Below are positions 8,779 to 15,150 of a DNA stretch of 35,285 nucleotides, piece by piece; the first letter of the stretch is position 1, and every line of letters begins with the position of its first letter. A program made the position numbers and the translations under genes. The notes under the pieces are model-generated. The model was not told where the DNA came from. It made no database searches and saw nothing but the letters and a program-made list of their open reading frames with translations. This stretch comes from a bacterium UBP7_UBA7824 (lineage in GTDB: Bacteria; UBP7; UBA6624): NCBI GenBank assembly GCA_002501535.1, contig DLTY01000051.1, positions 537-35,821 on the forward strand, written 5' to 3'.

Positions 8779-10431
8779 ATGACTGTATTAAATAATTTTA
8801 TTCTTTTGTCATTCTGGAGCCAACCTTTGAACATCTTGTTGTTCTTACCTTTGCTTGGTGCTCTTATTGCATGTTTTGTTAAAGGTGAAAACAAATTGCG
8901 CATGGTGATGATAGGAACAGCATCGGTCACTTTTTTGTGGTCTTTGCGTGTTTGGAATCTTTTTTCATCATCAAATGCCGAAAAGTTTATTGCTGAACTC
9001 GGGGAAGCTTTTCCTGATCCTTTTGGTTTTAAGTTAGGCTATTTAGCACCTTGGTTTCCTGAAATAGGAATGGGTAATGGTCCAGGTGTAGCATGGTATA
9101 TGGGCATAGACGGTATATCTTTGGCTTTGATTGTTTTGACTACTTTTGTTTCTATATCTGCTGCAATTTCAAGCAACTCAATAAAAGAAAGGTTGCAATT
9201 GTATGTTGTTCTTTTTCTGCTGCTTGAAACTTCACTTCTGGGAGTCCTGGTTGCAAGAGACTTTTTTATGTTTTTTGTATTTTGGGAATTGATGTTGTTG
9301 CCAATGTATTTTTTAATTGGTATATGGGGTGGAAAAAACAGAGTATATGCAGCAATTAAGCTTTTCCTTTACACCTTGGCTGGCTCTGTTGCTGTCCTTA
9401 TAGGTATACTAGTTATGTTCTGGGCTTCACCAGTTAGATCTTTTGGCATATCAGAATTAACAACTTTTTTTGCAAATAATATTCCGGTAGATGGGCCTGG
9501 CTTAGTCACGCAGACTTCATTATTTTTATTATTCTTTATCGGTTTTGGTATAAAAGTTCCTATAGTTCCATTTCACACCTGGCTTCCTGATGCTCACGTT
9601 CAAGCCCCAACGCCAATTTCAATGATGCTTGCTGCTGTTTTGTTAAAAATGGGAACATATGGCTTTATAAGGATTTTGCTTCCCGCTACTAATGGTGCTA
9701 TTCATGATACTGACGGAATTGCTGTGCCTTTAATGGCAATTGTTGGTGTTGTCAGTATGGTTTATGCAGCTTTAGCGGCTATGGCTCAAAAAGATTGGAA
9801 AAGCATGGTTGCATACTCTTCTATATCACATATGGGCTATTTGATTTTTGCTTTCTCAACAGCCTCGGAGCTTGGTTTATCAGCAGGTATGTTCATAATG
9901 GTAAGTCATGGTTTGATAAGTGCTTGTATGTTCCATATGGTGGGTGTAGTTTACGAACGAACTCACAATAGAGATTTAATGGCATATGGTGGGCTTGGAA
10001 GTATTGTTCCAAAATATTTTACCATTTGGATATTTGTTGGTATGGCAAATTTGGGGCTTCCAGGACTTTCAGGATTCTGGGGAGAGTTTATGGCTTTTGT
10101 TGCTGCCTTTAGCAAGTTTGACTGGATTGTTTCTTCAGGTATATTTGAAGGCATGAATTTCTTTAGAGTTTTAGCAGCTTTTGGGGTTGTGACAATCGTT
10201 ATCACAGCTGCATATATGCTTTTGATGATCCAAAGAATATTCATGGGGCCCTTGAATGAAAAGTGGAAAGATTTGCAAGATATGAAAAAATGGGAAGTTT
10301 GGGCAATAGCTCCTGTTATGTTCTTTATACTTTATTATGGATTAAATCCAAAGGCTATGGTTGATATTTATGGCCCTGCGACTGCTAGGCTTGCAGAAAG
10401 TCTATCTTACTTAACCTCTATTGTTCCGTAA
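8779..10431 (+). CDS. nuoM: NADH-quinone oxidoreductase subunit M (complex I, antiporter-like)
   Basis: Second antiporter-like proton-pumping subunit. The 550 residues include FVFWELMLLPMYFLIGIWGG, the Lys helix GFGIKVPIVPFHTWLPDAH followed by APTPISMMLAAVLLKMGTYG, and MVAYSSISHMG, with about 14 hydrophobic segments. A GGAG lies upstream of the ATG and 10 bases separate it from nuoL. This is the last nuo gene: nuoN, which usually follows, is absent, and the stop codon lies inside the 3' end of lspA on the other strand (21-base tail-to-tail overlap). Confidence 0.97.
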   Translation: MTVLNNFILLSFWSQPLNILLFLPLLGALIACFVKGENKLRMVMIGTASVTFLWSLRVWNLFSSSNAEKFIAELGEAFPDPFGFKLGYLAPWFPEIGMGNGPGVAWYMGIDGISLALIVLTTFVSISAAISSNSIKERLQLYVVLFLLLETSLLGVLVARDFFMFFVFWELMLLPMYFLIGIWGGKNRVYAAIKLFLYTLAGSVAVLIGILVMFWASPVRSFGISELTTFFANNIPVDGPGLVTQTSLFLLFFIGFGIKVPIVPFHTWLPDAHVQAPTPISMMLAAVLLKMGTYGFIRILLPATNGAIHDTDGIAVPLMAIVGVVSMVYAALAAMAQKDWKSMVAYSSISHMGYLIFAFSTASELGLSAGMFIMVSHGLISACMFHMVGVVYERTHNRDLMAYGGLGSIVPKYFTIWIFVGMANLGLPGLSGFWGEFMAFVAAFSKFDWIVSSGIFEGMNFFRVLAAFGVVTIVITAAYMLLMIQRIFMGPLNEKWKDLQDMKKWEVWAIAPVMFFILYYGLNPKAMVDIYGPATARLAESLSYLTSIVP

Positions 10432-10866
10432 GCTTTCAGGAATAATCATTAGTATTATTCCAGTTACTACAGCAGCATCTGCTATATTGAAAACAGGCCA
10501 ATCCCCTATTGAAATGAAGTCTATAACAAAACCTCTGGTCATCCTGTCTACAAGATTACCCAAAGCGCCACCCAATATCAAGCCTGCTGGAAGTATCAAG
10601 TAGGTTTTCTTGCTGAGAAACTTTTCTTCTGTCAGGAAGTTGTAAAGACTATAAACAGCAAACGCCATGACAAATACAACAAATGCTTGATTGCCTGAAA
10701 GAAAACCAAGCATCAACCCTTCATTCTTAACGATGACGAAGTTAAAATCCGAACCTTCTTTAAAGGGGTAGCTCATGCCATGTGGTGTAAATTGCCTCCA
10801 TGCAAATTGTTTTGTTAGGGTGTCGATTACAAAAGTCACAAAACATACAAGCCACATTTTTTTCAT
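10411..10866 (-). CDS. lspA: Lipoprotein signal peptidase (signal peptidase II)
   Basis: Inner-membrane aspartyl protease that cleaves lipoprotein signal peptides ahead of the lipidated cysteine. The 151 residues show four hydrophobic helices, the N-terminal DTLTK element (D15, K19), an N-E-G-x-x-x-G block at 48-54, and the two catalytic blocks GNLVDRMTRGFVIDF (D116) and FNIADAAVVTG (D130). The start overlaps the tatD stop by four bases (ATGA), so the two are probably co-transcribed. It serves at least two predicted lipoproteins in this window. Its 3' end overlaps that of nuoM. Confidence 0.95.
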   Translation of the reverse strand: MKKMWLVCFVTFVIDTLTKQFAWRQFTPHGMSYPFKEGSDFNFVIVKNEGLMLGFLSGNQAFVVFVMAFAVYSLYNFLTEEKFLSKKTYLILPAGLILGGALGNLVDRMTRGFVIDFISIGDWPVFNIADAAVVTGIILMIIPESLRNNRG

Positions 10867-11594
10867 AATTTGAATAGTCTATTAGCATTTTCAGTTGTTA
10901 GCAAGGAAATCTCATTTAAAGTTTTATTTTTAATCAATGATATGCGTTTGGCAATATCGAGAAGATTAGCAGGCTGATTAACTTGTCCTCTTTTGGTTTG
11001 TGGAGCCAAATAAGGAGAATCAGTTTCAAGCACAAATCTTTCTAGTGGAGCTTTTTTAACCGCTTCTCTCAATATGTTATTTTTTTTATAAGTGACCATC
11101 CCTCCTAATCCAACATAAAAATTTAAATCAATTATTGTTTTTAATTCTTTTTCTGAGTGATGAAATGCATGGAAAACACCTGTTATGTCAGGGTATTTTC
11201 TAATAATTTCAATTAATTCAGAAAAACTGTTTCTTTCATGCAGAATAATTGGCATACTCGTCTTGACTGCTAATTCACATTGAAATTCAAGGGATTCAAT
11301 TTGGATTTTTTTTTCTATGGGGCATTTGAAAAAATCTAAACCAGTCTCGCCAATAGCCACTGCATCCTCTAAACCATCAATAATTTTTTGTTTATTTTTA
11401 ATTGTTTCATTTGAATGATACGGATGAGACCCTGTTGCCAAAAATACATTTTTTATTTTTATGTTTGGCAATCCTGGCTTGATTGCAGGTATTAGAATTT
11501 TGCTGACATTGTTTTTTTTTGCATTATTGACAATTTCATTTATGTTATTTTTAAACTGTTTTGCGTCTAAATGGCAATGTGTGTCAAAAAGCAT
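10863..11594 (-). CDS. tatD: TatD-family metal-dependent hydrolase / DNase
   Basis: TIM-barrel metallohydrolase of the TatD family (3'-5' exonuclease activity in E. coli TatD). The 243 residues carry the expected metal and catalytic positions: FDTHCHLD (H6, H8), GSHPYHSNE, AIGETGLDF (E83), ILHERN (H119), VFHAFHHS (H142) and LETDSPYLAP (D192). Length is typical (about 250-260). It is upstream of lspA on the minus strand with an ATGA overlap, and is divergent from the unknown gene at 11625 with only 30 bases between the two starts. Confidence 0.93.
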   Translation of the reverse strand: MLFDTHCHLDAKQFKNNINEIVNNAKKNNVSKILIPAIKPGLPNIKIKNVFLATGSHPYHSNETIKNKQKIIDGLEDAVAIGETGLDFFKCPIEKKIQIESLEFQCELAVKTSMPIILHERNSFSELIEIIRKYPDITGVFHAFHHSEKELKTIIDLNFYVGLGGMVTYKKNNILREAVKKAPLERFVLETDSPYLAPQTKRGQVNQPANLLDIAKRISLIKNKTLNEISLLTTENANRLFKL

Positions 11595-11624
11595 AATAAA
11601 ATTTTAATTCTGTTTTTTAGATAA

Positions 11625-12374
11625 ATGAAAATTAAAAGAAAATACTGGCAAAAAGTTCTTGATGGTGATTTTCCTTCAAGATTGCAAATATCTCTATCTG
11701 AACCTATCGCTTCAGACCTTATCGCTGTAGAGATTGAAGAATTGGCAAAAGCGCATAAGGAGATTCATGAATTATTAAATGAACAGTACTCTTCCATATG
11801 GGGAGAAGGTTGGGATTATGACCTTAGGCCAGAATCGAATATTATTTCTTTGAAATTAGAGATTCTTGAAAGGTGGTTTTCTCACAAAGGTCTAAATATC
11901 AATCCAAACTGGGGAGTTTCATTTCTAGAAAATCCAACTAAACATATTCTTATGCATGAATTTAATAGCACCAATAATGAAAATCCAGAAAGCAAAATAA
12001 CAGATTTTTACGACAAAGGTGCAATTTGGATGGACGTGCAAATTAATGATATTGAAAAATTCCCTAGTCTTTTAATGATTTTGAAAAAGCTTGAAATAAA
12101 CATTCCAATAAGGGCAGTTTGCAATTTTGAGTGGGATTTGATAGCGGTTTCTTTGATGACATGGTTATTCGATGAGGTTGTTATTCATGGTGAATGCAAT
12201 GATGCAGAAGACAATTTTGATTGGCCTGGACTGAAGGAAGCAGAAATGCTTTCACTTGCCGGTGAAAATGTAAATCTTGTCATATCCCTAGCAAAAGAAC
12301 AAGATCAAAAATGGAGAAAGGCTTTAGAGTCTTGGGGTTTTGATAATGGAGTTAACTTGATAATTAGAAAATGA
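11625..12374 (+). CDS. Unrecognised 249-residue protein
   Basis: I do not recognise a family. The protein is soluble-looking, acidic and rich in Trp, with no signal peptide and no membrane helix. A mixed alpha/beta pattern is likely, with a hydrophobic core stretch CNFEWDLIAVSLMTWLF near 170-186 followed by DEVVIHGECND. It has no obvious catalytic motif. It is real rather than a shadow: no competing frame is better, and its stop overlaps the start of the next gene by four bases (ATGA). There is no clear Shine-Dalgarno. The pairing with a probable outer-membrane protein may hint at a shared role, but that is inference. Confidence 0.75.
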   Translation: MKIKRKYWQKVLDGDFPSRLQISLSEPIASDLIAVEIEELAKAHKEIHELLNEQYSSIWGEGWDYDLRPESNIISLKLEILERWFSHKGLNINPNWGVSFLENPTKHILMHEFNSTNNENPESKITDFYDKGAIWMDVQINDIEKFPSLLMILKKLEINIPIRAVCNFEWDLIAVSLMTWLFDEVVIHGECNDAEDNFDWPGLKEAEMLSLAGENVNLVISLAKEQDQKWRKALESWGFDNGVNLIIRK

Positions 12375-13195
12375 TTTTTATATTAGCTTTAATTCCTTTT
12401 TCACATCCCTTTTGGGGTTCGCTCCCAACTCCTTCTATTCCAGATTGGGATAGGGTTGAGGAAAGATTATCTATAGCCTCGTATGCAAATGTTGGGGACG
12501 GAATTTATATGGATGGCGAAGTCACTTCGATTTCTGAACCTTTTAGCTTTTATAAAAATGGATACAAAGTCGTTACAGATTTATATTATCTTGGTGGTGG
12601 CTTTATGGATTCTTCAATCGATTCTTGGCATGATTTTTGGAATCTACCTTTAGGTGATCGGCCTAATATGCCAGAAAATCAAGTTTCAATGAGTTTTGAG
12701 GATGATGGAAATGTTTTATGGCAAGTTACTGATTCCGGTTTTGGCATAAGTCCTCTTAGAGTGTCAAAAGACATTGAAAAAGATTTAGTTTTGAAAGCTG
12801 TATTTGCGCCTGGTGTTGGGCCTTTGAATCTTTATTCAGATCCAAGTTTTGCGATTTATAAAAAATATAAGTATGGTAAATGGCTTGGTGAATATGGGGG
12901 AGGGTGGTTTGGTGGTCTTGACATTGACAAAACTGAAGGAACTGGATTTTTTGCCTTTTCAGCTTTTCGGGAAAAAAAGATTCACGAAAATATTTTTAAT
13001 TTTGGAATTGTTTCATCTACAAATCTTTGGAAAGGCCCTTCTAGCAAGACTTTAGAAGGTCAGATTACTGAATTGTATCTTTCTGCTCGTTTTAGAATGG
13101 GTGAACATTTTTTAAAAGTTGGTTTTTCTGAGGACTTATCAGTAAACAGAGTTGCAGATTTTAATTTGTTTTTTGAGATCACCCCTATCTCTTAG
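12371..13195 (+). CDS. Putative outer-membrane barrel protein, DUF3187-like
   Basis: Exported protein of 274 residues. A short hydrophobic N-terminus (MIFILALIPFS) looks like a signal peptide; the cleavage site is not clear. The body has the alternating aromatic/polar strands and Gly-rich turns of an outer-membrane beta-barrel and ends in NLFFEITPIS. A central GGGFMDSSIDSWHDFWNLP block followed by a Gly-Asp-Arg turn resembles, from memory, the signature of the uncharacterised DUF3187 family; a profile search is needed to confirm. It overlaps the upstream unknown gene by ATGA, and its stop (13193-13195) is directly adjacent to the stop of a small ORF on the other strand. Confidence 0.7.
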   Translation: MIFILALIPFSHPFWGSLPTPSIPDWDRVEERLSIASYANVGDGIYMDGEVTSISEPFSFYKNGYKVVTDLYYLGGGFMDSSIDSWHDFWNLPLGDRPNMPENQVSMSFEDDGNVLWQVTDSGFGISPLRVSKDIEKDLVLKAVFAPGVGPLNLYSDPSFAIYKKYKYGKWLGEYGGGWFGGLDIDKTEGTGFFAFSAFREKKIHENIFNFGIVSSTNLWKGPSSKTLEGQITELYLSARFRMGEHFLKVGFSEDLSVNRVADFNLFFEITPIS

Positions 13196-13330
13196 TTATT
13201 TTTTATAGCAAGCAAGGGACAAGGATAAAAAAACTGCAACAACTACATCCCAGATTGGGTTAACTTCTGGCCAGCCGTAATTCCAAATAATGACAAAGAG
13301 CAGCCAGCAGAGCCAACTTTTATTTATCAT
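13196..13330 (-). CDS. Small membrane protein, 44 residues (unannotated-size ORF)
   Basis: Read directly from the minus strand: ATG at 13330-13328, TAA at 13198-13196, 44 codons. The product begins MINKSWLCWLLFVIIW, continues with a polar turn NYGWPEVNPIWD and a second hydrophobic stretch VVVAVFLSLSLACY, and ends KK, so it looks like a two-helix hairpin in the inner membrane with five tryptophans. The start overlaps the stop of the lipoprotein gene by four bases (ATGA), the same coupling used throughout the window. It fills the whole space up to the convergent gene's stop. Function unknown; no homologue comes to mind. Confidence 0.65.
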   Translation of the reverse strand: MINKSWLCWLLFVIIWNYGWPEVNPIWDVVVAVFLSLSLACYKK

Positions 13331-13740
13331 TTTTTTATCTTGTTTAAAACTTTCACTTTCCGAAGCCTGATTTCACAATTATTTCCGTAGCCGTATGGCT
13401 CATTTAGATGCTCGTCAAAAAAACCCTGAATGTAAAAAGTACATTTTGCTTCATAGCTGCTGATGCATTCTTGGCCTATTTTTTGACCTTCTTTATTGCT
13501 CATGGTCACTCTTGCATAAGCTTTTCCGGTAGGGTCTTTTCCAACCCATTGTTGGCTTTCTTCAGGTAGAAAGCTCACATCAAAGAAGAACAATGGAAGC
13601 TTGAATTTCTTGCCTTTTTTATATTCTTCAACCAAATTAGGATTTGTTTTAATTTTTGTGCATATCTTTCCAACAGTTGTTTTTTCTGCAATGCATGAAG
13701 TTGTGCCAATAAGAAAAATAGCTAAAAATATTTTTTTCAT
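13327..13740 (-). CDS. Small predicted lipoprotein, function unknown
   Basis: The 137-residue product starts with Lys-Lys and a hydrophobic run (MKKIFLAIFLIGTTSC), with a plausible though non-ideal lipobox ending at C16. The mature part is basic and small, with six further cysteines (for example ICTKI, ECISSYEAKCTFY, NNCEIR) that could form disulfides in the periplasm. I do not recognise the family. It lies downstream of the FBP aldolase/phosphatase with a 33-codon ORF in between, and overlaps both small ORFs by four bases. Confidence 0.7.
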   Translation of the reverse strand: MKKIFLAIFLIGTTSCIAEKTTVGKICTKIKTNPNLVEEYKKGKKFKLPLFFFDVSFLPEESQQWVGKDPTGKAYARVTMSNKEGQKIGQECISSYEAKCTFYIQGFFDEHLNEPYGYGNNCEIRLRKVKVLNKIKK

Positions 13741-13838
13741 GATCTTGAAGACACTGAAATAAAATATATAGCGGTTTTGACAAATGCCAAAAGTGCGACA
13801 AAGATAGTTAATGCTATTATTAAATATTTTTTAGTCAA
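13737..13838 (-). CDS. Putative small membrane protein, 33 residues, TTG start
   Basis: The 103-base gap between the FBP aldolase/phosphatase and the lipoprotein gene holds a minus-strand ORF from TTG at 13838 to TGA at 13739-13737. The product reads (M)TKKYLIIALTIFVALLAF, then VKTAIYFISVSSRS: a charged N-terminus, one long hydrophobic helix and a short polar tail. It starts five bases after the upstream stop, and its TGA overlaps the ATG of the lipoprotein gene (ATGA). No Shine-Dalgarno is visible; translation would depend on coupling. Short length and the TTG start make this less certain than the 44-codon ORF. Confidence 0.45.
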   Translation of the reverse strand: MTKKYLIIALTIFVALLAFVKTAIYFISVSSRS

Positions 13839-13843
13839 ATTTT

Positions 13844-15013
13844 TTATTCAAGCTCGTCATCTTTTGTTGCCTGGTAAGCATGTTGATCAGCCAAATCTTT
13901 AGTGCTTGGCCCATCCTTATTTTCCATCCATCTTTCTTTTACTTCTTTTTGTATCTTGGGTAAAGTTGTATATTCCATTTGATCTGGTGGAAGTCTATGT
14001 GGTTCAAACGGACCATGCATCCTCATGTAGTCAGCAACATCATTTGCTTTCTGTCTAGCATTATCGAAACCAGGATCATTAAACATATCCCTTGGTCCTA
14101 CTAGCATTCCTTCAGCAATTTGAAAACCAGCACCTATCACTCTTGGTGGTCCATCAAACCTACTTGGGTTTGAATCTGCAAAAGAGCATGGCATCATTGG
14201 TCCAGTATGAGAGCCTCTCATCCATCCAGGAACCAAGTGCGGAAAAGCAAATGGGTTTGTAACCTCTCCAACTGCTGGCAATCCAGATTGACATCTAATA
14301 ATCATTGCAGGATCATCTTTTCCAATGTATTTACCTGCTAGCAATGAAAGTTTATCTGTTGACATTGTTGCACATGGCATCTTGTCATCTCTTCTTCTTA
14401 TGTTTTTGATTACATATGTTTCTACAGCGCCTATGAAGGCAAGTATCTTGTATGACTCTTCAGGAGCCTTTAAGGTTATTGTTTTGTTGTTTTTTACATC
14501 CATTATGTCAAATTCGAATCCACCATGCATGTTTTCATCAATAACTAAACCAGGGCTGTTAAATGGGTCTGCAAACATTTTGTAAGCAGGAAAATTCCAC
14601 GCTCCAGGGCTAGTTTTATCTGCAAGAAAAACAATAAAAGGTTCACTGGTCCTTTCTTCAAATTCCATTTCAGCACATCCAGGACCCATTCCTTTAATGT
14701 TTCCTGAAAATCCTTCAGACAAAAGGTCTTGGCCTGCACCATAAAGTTTTAGTTTTTTTGCAACTTTTGTACCTTCTACAAATGTATCCCAGCCAAGCTT
14801 ATGAATTTCTTGTGAATTTGTACCTTTATCATGTGTCATCACCAAAGCCATATCATCTCCTACCCATAAAACTCTAAAATCTTTGATTTGGCCTTTGTCT
14901 TTTGAGGATTGAAGTTCCTCCTCTGCTTTTACTATTAAGTCTGGATGAATTGCAGAATGTCCTACAAAACCTCCTATGTCTGCTTTTATTACTGTTAGGG
15001 TTGTTTTAGTCAT
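13844..15013 (-). CDS. fbp: Fructose-1,6-bisphosphate aldolase/phosphatase (archaeal-type, class V FBPase)
   Basis: Bifunctional gluconeogenic enzyme that condenses dihydroxyacetone phosphate with glyceraldehyde 3-phosphate and then removes the 1-phosphate, giving fructose 6-phosphate. The 389 residues match the family in length and motifs. From memory of the Sulfolobus tokodaii enzyme, the expected residues fall at nearly identical numbers: D12 and H19 in ADIGGFVGH, D53-D54 in VGDDM, Y229 and the Schiff-base K232 in GKYIGKDD with D233-D234, and Y348 near the C-terminus. CQSGLPAVGE and PGWMRGSHTGP are also present. Known mainly from archaea and deep-branching bacteria. It has a strong GGAGGT close to the ATG, is divergent from the giant lipoprotein gene, and is followed by three small genes. 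Confidence 0.95.
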   Translation of the reverse strand: MTKTTLTVIKADIGGFVGHSAIHPDLIVKAEEELQSSKDKGQIKDFRVLWVGDDMALVMTHDKGTNSQEIHKLGWDTFVEGTKVAKKLKLYGAGQDLLSEGFSGNIKGMGPGCAEMEFEERTSEPFIVFLADKTSPGAWNFPAYKMFADPFNSPGLVIDENMHGGFEFDIMDVKNNKTITLKAPEESYKILAFIGAVETYVIKNIRRRDDKMPCATMSTDKLSLLAGKYIGKDDPAMIIRCQSGLPAVGEVTNPFAFPHLVPGWMRGSHTGPMMPCSFADSNPSRFDGPPRVIGAGFQIAEGMLVGPRDMFNDPGFDNARQKANDVADYMRMHGPFEPHRLPPDQMEYTTLPKIQKEVKERWMENKDGPSTKDLADQHAYQATKDDELE

Positions 15014-15016
15014 GAG

Positions 15017-15022
15017 ACCTCC
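15017..15022 (-). promoter_or_regulatory. Strong Shine-Dalgarno of the FBP aldolase/phosphatase gene
   Basis: On the minus strand the bases before the ATG read GGAGGT-CTC-ATG. The full GGAGGT match is one of only two in the window and supports the chosen start, although the spacer of three bases is short. Most other genes here have weak or no such site. Confidence 0.75.
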
Positions 15023-15054
15023 ATATTTTTATTTAATGCTTATTGTTTATTCTA

Positions 15055-15075
15055 TAATTTTTTTATAAAAAATTA
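15055..15075. promoter_or_regulatory. AT-only palindrome in the divergent promoter region
   Basis: TAATTTTTT and its reverse complement AAAAAATTA flank a 3-base centre (TAT), midway between the FBP aldolase/phosphatase and giant lipoprotein starts. The region 15014-15150 (137 bases) holds no gene. The palindrome could be an operator or an UP-like element shared by both promoters, or chance in AT-rich DNA. A weak TATAGA -10-like hexamer for the minus-strand gene sits at 15056-15051. Confidence 0.25.
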
Positions 15076-15088
15076 AAAACCAACTTTT

Positions 15089-15118
15089 TTGATTTATTTT
15101 CCCTTATTTTGATATACG
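15089..15118 (+). promoter_or_regulatory. Possible sigma-70 type promoter of the giant lipoprotein gene
   Basis: TTGATT (15089-15094) and TATACG (15113-15118) are separated by 18 bases and lie 32 bases upstream of the ATG, leaving room for the GGAGGT ribosome site. The match to consensus is moderate, and AT-rich DNA gives many such matches. Confidence 0.35.
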
Positions 15119-15137
15119 ATTGAAAGGTTTACTAAAC

Positions 15138-15143
15138 GGAGGT
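15138..15143 (+). promoter_or_regulatory. Strong Shine-Dalgarno of the giant lipoprotein gene
   Basis: GGAGGT ends seven bases before the ATG at 15151, an optimal site. It fixes the start of the 4136-codon gene and puts the lipoprotein signal peptide at the very N-terminus. Confidence 0.85.
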
Positions 15144-15150
15144 AATCATT

